Part shown: positions 16,745 to 24,256 of the stretch, piece by piece
How positions within the stretch are numbered: the stretch's first letter is position 1
Layout: each line of letters begins with the position of its first letter
Assembly: GCA_025923995.1 (NCBI GenBank)
Contig: JAICEW010000031.1
Location: 1-32,223 of the forward strand
DNA from: Vicinamibacteria bacterium
GTDB taxonomy: Bacteria > Acidobacteriota > Vicinamibacteria > Fen-336
Length of the DNA: 32,223 nt
Direction of reading: 5' to 3'
Translations under genes and position numbers: made by a program
Notes under the pieces: model-generated
What the model saw: only the letters and a program-made list of their open reading frames with translations
What the model was told of the DNA's origin: nothing
Database searches by the model: none

Positions 16745-18811
16745 ATGGACCGAGTCACTCCGCTCCTGGTCGTCGTGACGCTGTCGGCGGTGACCGTCGG
16801 CGGCTCTGCGCAAGCGCAGGAACGACACTTCCATCCCAAGGGCAAGCCGCCCTCGAAGTTCACCATCGAGCTGCAGCAGGGCGTGCGCGCGTCGCTGCCC
16901 TTCGACGACAAACGCGATTTCGAAGAGGCGAAGAAGGGGTTCATCGCAGCTCCGCCGTACAAGCAGATCAAGGCCGAGGCGGGTCACGTGGCGTGGGACA
17001 TGGCGAGCTACGACTTCCTGCTCCAGGGCGGGACGTTCGATTCCATTCACCCCTCGCTCCAACGCCAGGCGATCCTCAACATGGCCTACGGTCTGTACGA
17101 GGTCCTGCCGGGCAGGATCTACCAGGTGCGCGGCTACGACCTCGCCAACTTCACCCTGGTCAAGGGCGACACGGGGTGGATCGTGTTCGATCCGTTGACG
17201 GCCAAGGAGACGGCCAGGGCGGCACTGGACTTCGCCAACGAGAAGCTCGGCCGGCGCCCGGTGGTCGCCGTCGTCTACTCCCACTCCCATGGCGACCACT
17301 TCGGCGGTGTGCGCGGCGTGGTGGAGGAGGCCGACGCGACAAGCGGCAAGGTCAAGATCATCGCGCCGGTCGGCTTCATGGACCACGCGGTGGCCGAGAA
17401 CGTCATGGCCGGCACGGCGATGACGCGGCGGATGTTCTACCAGTACGGCGTGCTGCTCCCGCGCGGCCCGTTCGGCCATGTCGACCAGTCGATCGGCAAG
17501 AACACCGCGGCCGGCAACACGGGACTGGTCCAGCCCAACGTCATCATCGAGAAGCCCTTCGAGGAGCTCACGGTCGACGGTGTGCGGATGGTGTTCCAGA
17601 ACACGCCCGGCACCGAAGCCCCCGCTGAAATGAACACCTGGTTTCCGCAGCTGAAAGCGTTCTGGGCCGCCGAGAACATCACCGGCACGATCCACAACAT
17701 CTACACGCTGCGCGGCGCACTGGTGCGTGACGCCTTGGAGTGGTCCAAGCAGATCAACGAGGCGATCTACCGCTTCGGCCTGGAAGCCGACGTCATGTTC
17801 GCTTCGCACAGCTGGCCGCGCTGGGGGAACGCTCGGATCCTCGAGGTGATGCGGGCGCAGCGCGACGCCTATGCGCACCTGAACAACCACGTGCTGCACC
17901 TGGCCAACAGCGGGGTGACGATCAACCAGGTCCACAACGTCTACAGGCAGCCAAGGAGCCTCCAGAGGCAATGGGCGGCGCGCAGCTACCACGGCTCGGA
18001 GCAGCACAACAGCCGGGCGGTCCTCAACCGCTACCTCGGCTACTGGGACGCGAACCCGGCCACCCTGATCCCCCTTTCGCCGGGCGATTCCGCGCCGCTC
18101 TACGTGGAGATGATGGGCGGGGCCGACAAGATCATCGCCAAGGGGCGTGAGCTCAACGACCGGGGCCAGTACCTGCTTGCGCAGGAGATCCTCGGCAAGC
18201 TCGTCTACGCGCAGCCGAAGAACGAGGCGGCCAAGGACCTGCTCGCCGACGTGTGGGAACAGATCGGCTACCAGCAGGAGAGTCCGAGCGTGCGCAACAG
18301 CTTCCTCGCCGGTGCCTACGAGCTGCGTTCGGGCATTCCCACCGGCGCCTCACCCAAAGGGACGGGGCCGGACATGATTCGGGCCATGACGACGGGCCTG
18401 TGGCTCGACTTCCTGGGCGTGAGGCTGCAGAGCGACAAGGTCGAAGGGCAGAGTTTCGTCGTCAACTTCGTCACGCCGGACAACGGCGAGAAGTTCGTGA
18501 TCGAGCTGAGCAACGGAACGCTCACCAGCATCCGGGGCCACCAGGCGAAGAACCCCACGCTGACGATGACGGTGAACCGCGCTGATCTCGAGCAGGTCAT
18601 GATGGGCAAGACCGCACTCGACGACCTGATCGGGGGCGGCAAGGTGAAGCTCGAGGGCGATCGCAAGGCCTACGACCTGCTCAAGGCGAGCCTCGTCCAC
18701 TTCGACATGGGCTTCGAGATCCTGCCGGGGACGAAGACGCAGCCGGAGCCGCCCAAGCTGAATCCCTTCGAGCAGGCACCCCCGGCGCCGTCCGGGGGCG
18801 GAATGCTCTAG
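16745..18811 (+). CDS. Secreted alkyl sulfatase, metallo-beta-lactamase fold (SdsA1/BDS1 family)
   Basis: A 688-residue type III alkylsulfatase expected to cleave primary alkyl sulfates such as dodecyl sulfate in the periplasm. A signal peptide (about 1-24, ending SAQAQ) is followed by a zinc metallo-beta-lactamase domain with HSHGDH (180-185: H180, H182, D184, H185), TEAPAEM (E291, E295), AAEN (E310) and ASHSWP (H355). A helical dimerisation domain (about 400-540, MMGGADKIIAKGRELNDRGQYLLAQEIL) and a C-terminal SCP2-like domain (about 555-670) complete the usual family layout and length. Sampled lines are about 57-70% G+C, below the permease operon, consistent with transfer. It is monocistronic and ends at a strong bidirectional hairpin. 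Confidence 0.93.
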   Translation: MDRVTPLLVVVTLSAVTVGGSAQAQERHFHPKGKPPSKFTIELQQGVRASLPFDDKRDFEEAKKGFIAAPPYKQIKAEAGHVAWDMASYDFLLQGGTFDSIHPSLQRQAILNMAYGLYEVLPGRIYQVRGYDLANFTLVKGDTGWIVFDPLTAKETARAALDFANEKLGRRPVVAVVYSHSHGDHFGGVRGVVEEADATSGKVKIIAPVGFMDHAVAENVMAGTAMTRRMFYQYGVLLPRGPFGHVDQSIGKNTAAGNTGLVQPNVIIEKPFEELTVDGVRMVFQNTPGTEAPAEMNTWFPQLKAFWAAENITGTIHNIYTLRGALVRDALEWSKQINEAIYRFGLEADVMFASHSWPRWGNARILEVMRAQRDAYAHLNNHVLHLANSGVTINQVHNVYRQPRSLQRQWAARSYHGSEQHNSRAVLNRYLGYWDANPATLIPLSPGDSAPLYVEMMGGADKIIAKGRELNDRGQYLLAQEILGKLVYAQPKNEAAKDLLADVWEQIGYQQESPSVRNSFLAGAYELRSGIPTGASPKGTGPDMIRAMTTGLWLDFLGVRLQSDKVEGQSFVVNFVTPDNGEKFVIELSNGTLTSIRGHQAKNPTLTMTVNRADLEQVMMGKTALDDLIGGGKVKLEGDRKAYDLLKASLVHFDMGFEILPGTKTQPEPPKLNPFEQAPPAPSGGGML

Positions 18812-18829
18812 CGGGTCGACCCTCTGACA

Positions 18830-18862
18830 CGAGCCCGAGCCGTTCGTCACGGCTCGGGCTCG
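18830..18862. terminator. Bidirectional 14-bp hairpin between convergent genes
   Basis: CGAGCCCGAGCCGT (18830-18843) and ACGGCTCGGGCTCG (18849-18862) pair perfectly around a 5-nt loop. The hairpin lies 18 nt after the alkylsulfatase stop and 2 nt beyond the minus-strand glycine-zipper stop, so it can serve both genes. No strong T-run flanks either side. Confidence 0.7.
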
Positions 18863-18864
18863 CC

Positions 18865-19343
18865 CTACTTCACGGTATAGCCCCGACCTTCCAGGCACAC
18901 CGCGGCCGCCTTCTTGAAGGTATCGATCGCCTGCTGGTTCCGCGCGACGGCCATCTGGGCGCCTTTCGAACCCGCTTCCTGGGTGGCCTGGCCGCGGGCG
19001 CTGAACCCGCCCGTGGCGCCCGCGTCGGCCCCGATGCCCGCGCCCCTGCCGGTGTTGCCGGCGATGGCGCCGATCGCGGTGCCGGCCGCGGCACACTTGG
19101 CTGCACCGACCACCGCGGCGCCTTTGGTCGCCCTGCCGACCTCCTTCTCCGCCGCCCTTGCCGCCGCCTGCGTGTTGACGGTCCCCGCTCGGAGCTCGAG
19201 GCCCGTCTGAGCTTCTGCCCAGTTGGTGCAGGCCTCCTGATCCTTCGCTGACTGCTCGGGACTCTGACCCTGCGCCGGCCGCCGCAGGCGGCGGCGAGCG
19301 CAACGGAGAGGACGGCCAGCGGGTGGAGAGGGATTCGGGTCAT
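18865..19343 (-). pseudogene. Secreted glycine-zipper protein with a frame break after the signal peptide
   Basis: The intact part (19275 to 18865, 136 residues) starts AQGQSPEQSAKDQEACTNW. It holds a glycine zipper (GTAIGAIAGNTGRGAGIGA) and ends CLEGRGYTVK, the layout of YMGG-type glycine-zipper proteins that sit in or near the envelope. That frame has no usable start. In another frame, ATG 19343 opens a good signal peptide (MTRIPLHPLAVLSVALAAACGG). The two join if two bases are extra or one is missing between about 19300 and 19275, exactly where an 8-bp GC palindrome lies (19278-19295). Three Cys are present in the mature part. The break may be a sequencing or assembly error in a hairpin, or a true recent pseudogene. 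Confidence 0.75.
19278..19295. repeat. GC-only inverted repeat at the frame break
   Basis: GCCGCCGC (19278-19285) and GCGGCGGC (19288-19295) form perfect 8-bp arms around two bases. The repeat coincides with the boundary between the signal peptide frame and the mature-protein frame of the glycine-zipper gene. Confidence 0.7.
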
Positions 19344-19377
19344 CCCGCCTGTCTATCGAGCCCCGCGCGCCGTGTCG

Positions 19378-19391
19378 GTGACGCGCGTCAC
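19378..19391. repeat. Perfect 14-bp palindrome GTGACGCGCGTCAC
   Basis: A loopless palindrome between the PurD-like stop (19398) and the glycine-zipper ATG (19343, minus strand), about 35 nt upstream of that ATG. It could be an operator or part of a terminator, but a few 14-bp palindromes are expected by chance in 32 kb. Confidence 0.3.
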
Positions 19392-19397
19392 GACGGA

Positions 19398-20696
19398 TCA
19401 CGCCTCCCGCAGGTACCCCCACGTGTGCAGGCGGTCGTGGTCGTCGAACCAGCGCTCGCCGATGTCGTCGCGGTAGTACATGTTCGGGATCGTGATGTTC
19501 TTGATCCGCCCGTACGCCTGCGCGCGCGCCGCTTTCATGGTCGGCCCGAGGCCCACCACCACCAGCACGACGCCGGACGTGCCCGCCACCAGCCACTGGC
19601 CGCCCACCTGCTTCACGTCCTCGATGTGAACCTCCTCCGGCGCGGCGCCCTTCTTGAACGTGATGGTCGCGTTGCGCGAGAAGCTCTCGAACGTCGCGTC
19701 GTCGTCGAACGGGAAGGGCGGCACCACGATGCGCACGCCGATCTGGAACCCGCTCTTGACGCGCAGCTTCGTGTCCGCGCCCGCGGCCAGGTCGAGGAAG
19801 AACTGGCCGATGGGGGTGATCATGCCCTCCTGCTGGATCATGATCGTCGGGTAGCCGAAGCGGGACGTGAACTCGAGCGGGTAGATGCCGTTGCCGTTGA
19901 CGATGCAGTTGAGGTCGATGTAGCCGACGTAGCCTTCCTCGGCCAGCCGGCCCTCCATCTTCTTGAGGGTCTGGTTGAAGATGCGGTTGGGCGCGCTCCA
20001 GTACATGGACGTGCCCATCTCGCCGGTCGGCGGCCCGATGTTCCCCGGGAAGAGCTTCTTGTGCTCGAAGTTGATGTTCACGGGTGTCACGAACTCGCGC
20101 CCGTTGAAGAAGGCGCCCACCGCCATCTCCACGCCGCTCACGCGCTTCTGGAGCTGGAAGACCTTGATCTCCTCCGAGAAGGCCCTCTTGTACGCCTCCA
20201 GCATGCGGATCACGTCGTCGCCGTCGTCCTCCTCGCCCACGAACAGCCGGCGCTTGACGTTCTGCGCCTCGCCGCTGGGCTTGATGACGTAGGCGTCCGG
20301 GTTCGCCCTGACGTGCGCGATGGCCCGGTCGAAGTCGTCGAACTCCCAGTAGGGGATGATGTTGACGCCGGCCTTCTTGAGCTCCTCCTGGCCGAACGAG
20401 CGGTCGTCCTCCAGGTTGTCGGTGTAGGCGGAGCCGCCGATCACGAGCTTGCCCTGCTGCCGGAGGGCCTGCGCCTTGGCGCCCTGGCCCAGCGTGTCGT
20501 CGAAGACGATCACGTCGGCCCAGTCGACGTCGCTCTGCCAATCCTCGGACTTGGGCACGAAGCCGTCCGCGATGTCCTTCTCCTTGGGCGCCTCGATGTA
20601 GTACTTGACGTCGTGCCCTTCCTTCAGCACCTGCCAGGCGATGTCGCCGATCAGGCCGCCCAGCGAGACGAACAGGAACTTCTTCTTGTCGGGCAT
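19398..20696 (-). CDS. PurD-like ATP-grasp ligase (GARS-like, divergent)
   Basis: A 432-residue protein of the phosphoribosylamine-glycine ligase-like ATP-grasp group. The N-terminal domain (1-100, FLFVSLGGLIGDIAW) is a Rossmann-like fold unlike classical PurD, which usually begins with a GxGGREHA motif. The ATP-grasp region shows K139 (YVIKPSG), E190 (VSGVEMAVG), IDLNCIVNGNGIYPLEF (260-276) and FTSRFGYPT. The C-terminal part (about 320-415) resembles the GARS C-domain: GVRIVVPPFPF, GLGPTMKAARAQAYGRI and MYYRDDIGER. It probably ligates an amine or amino acid to a carboxylate or phosphoribosyl substrate. Whether it is the cell's purine enzyme or serves another pathway cannot be told; no other purine gene is here. 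It lies 6 nt after modA and is probably co-transcribed with it. Confidence 0.75.
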   Translation of the reverse strand: MPDKKKFLFVSLGGLIGDIAWQVLKEGHDVKYYIEAPKEKDIADGFVPKSEDWQSDVDWADVIVFDDTLGQGAKAQALRQQGKLVIGGSAYTDNLEDDRSFGQEELKKAGVNIIPYWEFDDFDRAIAHVRANPDAYVIKPSGEAQNVKRRLFVGEEDDGDDVIRMLEAYKRAFSEEIKVFQLQKRVSGVEMAVGAFFNGREFVTPVNINFEHKKLFPGNIGPPTGEMGTSMYWSAPNRIFNQTLKKMEGRLAEEGYVGYIDLNCIVNGNGIYPLEFTSRFGYPTIMIQQEGMITPIGQFFLDLAAGADTKLRVKSGFQIGVRIVVPPFPFDDDATFESFSRNATITFKKGAAPEEVHIEDVKQVGGQWLVAGTSGVVLVVVGLGPTMKAARAQAYGRIKNITIPNMYYRDDIGERWFDDHDRLHTWGYLREA

Positions 20697-20702
20697 GGCG
20701 AT

Positions 20703-21449
20703 CTACTCGTCGAGGATGACGGCGAAGCCGTGCTTCTCGTACAGGGCGCGCGCCGCGCGGGACACGAGGTGGTCGCGAAAGAGCGCGGCGGCGGGCTTGG
20801 CTCCGGTCAGGAGGGCGAGCGGGTACACGATCCGCGGGCCCTTCTCCCGCGGGACCTCGTAGGCCACCCGGACGCGCTTCGACCGCGCGGCGTCCGTGCG
20901 ATACACGATCGCGGCGTCCGCGTGCTCGCCCTCCACGGCCGCCAGCGCGGCGCGCACGTCGAGGGTGGGCACGACCTTGCCCTCGACGGCGCCCCAGACA
21001 CCCTCCGATGTCAGGTACTGGCGCGCGTAGACGCCCGCGGGCACCGCCTCGGGTTCGGCGAGCGCAATCCGGCCCAGGGACGTGAGGTCGGCCGGAGCCG
21101 CCACCTTCGCGGCCCCCGCGGCGGGCACCACGATCACCAGCGTGTTCGAGAGCACGTCGATGCGGTCGGCCGGGGCCACGCGGCCGGCGCGGGTGACCTC
21201 GTCCATCTGCGTCTTGTCGGCCGGGAAGAAGATGTCGGCCGGCGCGCCGGCCTTGATCTGCCGTGCGAGGTCGTTGGAGCCGCCGAAGTTGAAGACCACG
21301 CGATGGGTGCTCCCGGCCTCGAACGCCTTCGCGGCCTCCTGCAGGACGTCCGTGAGGCTGGCGGCCGCGAAGACGGTGACGTCGTCGGCGCGCGCCAGCG
21401 AGGCGGTGAACACCGCCAGCGCGGCCCACAGCCGCGAGGAACGCCCCAT
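20703..21449 (-). CDS. modA: Molybdate/tungstate-type substrate-binding protein (ModA-like)
   Basis: A 248-residue periplasmic binding protein with a signal peptide (about 1-21, ending LARA before DDVTVFAAASL). Oxyanion-binding positions of ModA are recognisable: S31 (AAASLTD), S58 (GGSNDLARQI), A138 (VPAGVYARQYL) and Y183 (AAIVYRTDA). PADIFFPADKTQMD (70-83) is a ModA hallmark. It should hand molybdate or tungstate to a ModBC transporter, but neither modB nor modC follows; the next gene is the PurD-like ligase. ATG 21449 shares one base with the glutathione peroxidase stop (TGATG), so the two are translationally coupled. Confidence 0.88.
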   Translation of the reverse strand: MGRSSRLWAALAVFTASLARADDVTVFAAASLTDVLQEAAKAFEAGSTHRVVFNFGGSNDLARQIKAGAPADIFFPADKTQMDEVTRAGRVAPADRIDVLSNTLVIVVPAAGAAKVAAPADLTSLGRIALAEPEAVPAGVYARQYLTSEGVWGAVEGKVVPTLDVRAALAAVEGEHADAAIVYRTDAARSKRVRVAYEVPREKGPRIVYPLALLTGAKPAAALFRDHLVSRAARALYEKHGFAVILDE

Positions 21450-21928
21450 CAGGAGGCCAGCGCCTGCTCGATGGCGTCCCGCAGGGGCTTCGCGTCGGGT
21501 GTCACGTCGCTGGCGAAGAAGCGGATCACCTTCCCGTCCCTGCCGATCAGGTACTTTCCGAAGTTCCAGGTCGGCGCCTGCCCTCCGCGGGTCAGGAACG
21601 CGTAGATGGGCGACTGGCCCGGCCCCCTGGTCTCAAGCTTGGCGCCGAGCGGGAAGGTGACGCCGTAGTTGCGCTCGCAGAAGGACTGGATCTGCTCGGG
21701 GCTGCCCGGCTCCTGGCCGCCGAAGTCGTTGCTGGGGAACCCCACGACCGTGAAGCCGCGCGGAGCCAGCTCGGAGTGCAGCGCCTGGAGCGCCTTGTAC
21801 TGCGGCGTGAGGCCGCACTCGCTGGCGACGTTGACGGCCAGCACGACCGTCCCCCGGAAGCGGGCCAGGTCCATCGGCTCGCCCTGCAGCGACGTGGTCG
21901 TGAGGTCGTGGAACGATTCGACGGACAC
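21449..21928 (-). CDS. Glutathione peroxidase family protein (Cys-type, probably thioredoxin-dependent)
   Basis: A 159-residue thiol peroxidase of usual family length. The peroxidatic Cys is C38 (NVASECGLTPQY). The tetrad partners are Q72 (FPSNDFGGQEP) and W121/N122 (TWNFGKYLIG). C84 (QSFCERNYGV) sits where thioredoxin-dependent members keep their resolving Cys, suggesting an intramolecular disulfide route rather than glutathione. No signal peptide is seen, so it acts in the cytoplasm. Translation starts at GTG 21928 with AGGAGG six bases upstream. It is first in the minus-strand cluster with modA and the PurD-like gene. Confidence 0.93.
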   Translation of the reverse strand: MSVESFHDLTTTSLQGEPMDLARFRGTVVLAVNVASECGLTPQYKALQALHSELAPRGFTVVGFPSNDFGGQEPGSPEQIQSFCERNYGVTFPLGAKLETRGPGQSPIYAFLTRGGQAPTWNFGKYLIGRDGKVIRFFASDVTPDAKPLRDAIEQALAS

Positions 21929-21934
21929 GGGGTG

Positions 21935-21940
21935 CCTCCT
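21935..21940 (-). promoter_or_regulatory. Ribosome binding site AGGAGG supporting a GTG start
   Basis: A near-ideal Shine-Dalgarno six bases before GTG 21928; it decides the start of the glutathione peroxidase gene. Confidence 0.65.
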
Positions 21941-22071
21941 GCTGGTCGTGGAAGGGGCACGATACCACGGGCCCGCGGGACGTTCCTCGTGTTGACGAAA
22001 GCCGCGCGTGCTGGCACGTTCATCGTCGATGACGCGCGTGACGAGGGCATGACATCGCGCAAGGCGCGGGA

Positions 22072-24162
22072 TTGAGCACGGCGACCGAAGAGCGCCGGGC
22101 GGTGGTCGCGGGCGCGCTCGCGGCGGCGGCGCTGGTCGCCCACCAGGTGGCGGGCCGGGCGACCCGCGACGCCCTCTTCCTCTCCCACTTCCCGGTCGAG
22201 ACCCTGCCCATCGCCATCAGCGTCTCGGCGGCGGTCTCGATCCTGGCCGTCCTGCTGTACACGCGGGCCCTGCAGCGCTACACGCCGGCACGGGCGGTCC
22301 CGGCCCTGCTGGTGGTCTCCGCCTCCCTCCTGCTCGGGCAGTGGTGGGTGGCGGCGCACTATCCCGGACTCGCGGCGGTGGCCCTCTACCTGCACCTGGC
22401 GTTCTTCGGGGCGACGCTCATCTCGGCTTTCTGGTCGCTGGTGAACGAGCGCTTCGACCCGCACGCGGCCAAGCGCGCGGTCGCGCGCATCGGCGCGGGG
22501 GCGTCGCTGGGCGGCGTGGCCGGCGGCGCGCTGGCCGCGGGGGCCTCGTCGGTGCTGCCCGTCGACTCCATGCTGCTCGTGATGGCCGGGCTCAACCTGG
22601 CAGCGCTCGTGTCGCTGGTCGGGCTCCACCCCGAGCGGCGGGAAGGGCCCTCCGAGGCGCCATCGCACGTGTCGGGGCTGACGGTGATGCGCACCGTCCC
22701 CTACGTGCGGCTGCTCGCGCTCATGGTGGGCCTGGGCGCGCTGTCGGAGGCGCTGCTCGACTACGTGCTCTCGGCACGCGCGGTCGACGCGCTGGGCCGC
22801 GGCCGGCCGCTCCTCTCCTTCTTCGCCTTCTTCCACACCGGGGTCGCCATCCTGGGCCTGGCCCTGCAGACGGCCTTCTCGCGTCGCACGCTCGAGCGCC
22901 TCGGCCTGGCCGGGACGATCGCCCTCCAGCCCGCCGGCGTCGCGGGAACCGCGGCGCTGGGCCTGGTCTGGCCGGGGCTGTGGACGGCGGTGGCGGCGCG
23001 CGGGCTGGAGGCCGTCGTGCACGGGTCGCTCTTCCGCTCGGGCTACGAGCTGCTCTACACGCCGCTGCCGGTGGACCGCAAGCGCGCGATCAAGGCGGTC
23101 GTGGACGTGGCCCTGGACAAGGTGGGCTCGGTCGCGGGCGGCCTGCTGACGATGGCGCTCGTCGCGCTCGCGCCGGGGGCGGCGCCGCCGCTGGCCCTGG
23201 GGGCGGCGGGGCTGGCCGCCATCGCGGCGCTGGCGCTGGTGCCGCGGCTCCACGGCGGCTACGTGGTGTCCCTCGAAGAGAGCCTGCGCACGGGCGCCGT
23301 GCGCCTGGAGCGCGACGACGTGATGGACGGCACGACGCGCTACACGCTCGCGCGGACCGGCCTCGCGCTCGACCGCGACACGCTGCTGCGCGAGATCGAC
23401 GTCCTGCGGCAGGCCGGGAGGCCGCCGGACGACGACACGCTGCTCGCCTCCGCCGCGATCCTGCGCGGACGCGACACGGCCGCCATCCGTGCCGTGCTGG
23501 CGAACGGCCTGGAGCCGGGCCTTGTGGGGCACGCGCTGCCCCTGCTGGGGCAGGACGCGCTGGCGGCCGACACGGTGCGCGCGCTGCGCCGCGTGGAGCC
23601 GGCCCCGACCGGCCAGCTGGTGGACGCGCTGCTCGACCCCATGCGCGCGGACGCCGTGCGCCGGCGCGTGCCGCGCGTGCTGCGCGCCTCCACGAGCCCC
23701 CTCGCCGTGCTGGGCCTGCGCCTGGGCCTGGCGGACCCCCGCTTCGACGTGCGCTACCAGTGCGGCCGGGCGCTGGCGTCCATCCTGGACGCGACGCCCG
23801 CGCTGGCGCCGCCGCGGGAGGCGGTGTTCGAGGAGGTGAAGCGCGAGCTGGCGCGCGGGTCGGCCGCGGACGAGCGCCGCCTCGAGCACGTGTTCACGCT
23901 GCTGGCGCTGGTCGTGCCTCGTGAGCCGGTCCAGATCGCCTACCGCGCGCTGCGCAGCCAGGACCGGGGCATGCGCGGCACGGCGCTCGAGTACCTGGAG
24001 AACGTCCTGCCGGACGACGTGCGCGGGGTCCTGTGGCCGCAGCTGGACGTGCACGTGCACGAGCACCGGCGCCGCGCGCCCGACGAGGTGATGGCCGAGC
24101 TGCTGCAGTCGAGCGATCAGCTCCGGACGCCGCTGCCGCGGGCTGGCGAGCCGGACGACTAG
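22072..24162 (+). CDS. ATP/ADP-translocase-like (Npt/NTT) MFS membrane protein with C-terminal HEAT repeats
   Basis: A 696-residue protein. The first 405 or so residues form roughly 10-12 membrane helices with NTT-family features near FWSLVNERFDPHAAKRAV (136-153) and ARIGAGASLGGVAGGALAAG, where transporter chains of this group carry a conserved Asn/Phe-Asp patch. The soluble remainder (about 420-680) has helical repeats of HEAT type, for example DVRYQCGRALASIL and QIAYRALRSQDRGMRGTALEYL. The start is TTG 22072, behind a weak purine run (GCGGGA); no in-frame ATG lies nearby. NTT proteins exchange ATP for ADP in intracellular bacteria and plastids; in free-living bacteria such fusions are of unknown role. 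Transport activity is not proven by sequence. Confidence 0.75.
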   Translation: MSTATEERRAVVAGALAAAALVAHQVAGRATRDALFLSHFPVETLPIAISVSAAVSILAVLLYTRALQRYTPARAVPALLVVSASLLLGQWWVAAHYPGLAAVALYLHLAFFGATLISAFWSLVNERFDPHAAKRAVARIGAGASLGGVAGGALAAGASSVLPVDSMLLVMAGLNLAALVSLVGLHPERREGPSEAPSHVSGLTVMRTVPYVRLLALMVGLGALSEALLDYVLSARAVDALGRGRPLLSFFAFFHTGVAILGLALQTAFSRRTLERLGLAGTIALQPAGVAGTAALGLVWPGLWTAVAARGLEAVVHGSLFRSGYELLYTPLPVDRKRAIKAVVDVALDKVGSVAGGLLTMALVALAPGAAPPLALGAAGLAAIAALALVPRLHGGYVVSLEESLRTGAVRLERDDVMDGTTRYTLARTGLALDRDTLLREIDVLRQAGRPPDDDTLLASAAILRGRDTAAIRAVLANGLEPGLVGHALPLLGQDALAADTVRALRRVEPAPTGQLVDALLDPMRADAVRRRVPRVLRASTSPLAVLGLRLGLADPRFDVRYQCGRALASILDATPALAPPREAVFEEVKRELARGSAADERRLEHVFTLLALVVPREPVQIAYRALRSQDRGMRGTALEYLENVLPDDVRGVLWPQLDVHVHEHRRRAPDEVMAELLQSSDQLRTPLPRAGEPDD

Positions 24163-24167
24163 ACGGA

Positions 24168-24184
24168 CGGACTTCGGAAGTCCG
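24168..24184 (+). terminator. Short 7-bp hairpin after the NTT-like gene
   Basis: CGGACTT (24168-24174) pairs with AAGTCCG (24178-24184) around a 3-nt loop, starting 5 nt after the stop at 24162. A CTTTCC follows shortly but there is no real T-run. It probably separates the transporter from the downstream secreted-protein genes. Confidence 0.45.
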
Positions 24185-24242
24185 GTGAACTTTCCGGGCC
24201 GCCCCGGCGACTCACTCATGAGCGTCCTCGAAACGGACGGCT

Positions 24243-24250
24243 GGGGAGGG
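24243..24250 (+). promoter_or_regulatory. Ribosome binding site GGGGAGGG
   Basis: A strong purine-rich site six bases before ATG 24257. It favours this ATG, which also opens directly into a signal peptide, over in-frame starts further upstream at 24185 and 24218. Confidence 0.65.
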
Positions 24251-24256
24251 ACGAAG

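Noticed and set aside
19378-19391. Strong operator claim for the 14-bp palindrome
   Set aside because: Palindromes of this length are expected about twice by chance in a window of this size, and no second copy was seen, so it is listed only as a low-confidence repeat.
21992-21997. TTGACG as a -35 box for the NTT-like gene
   Set aside because: No acceptable -10 lies 15-19 nt downstream (the site reads CACGTT).
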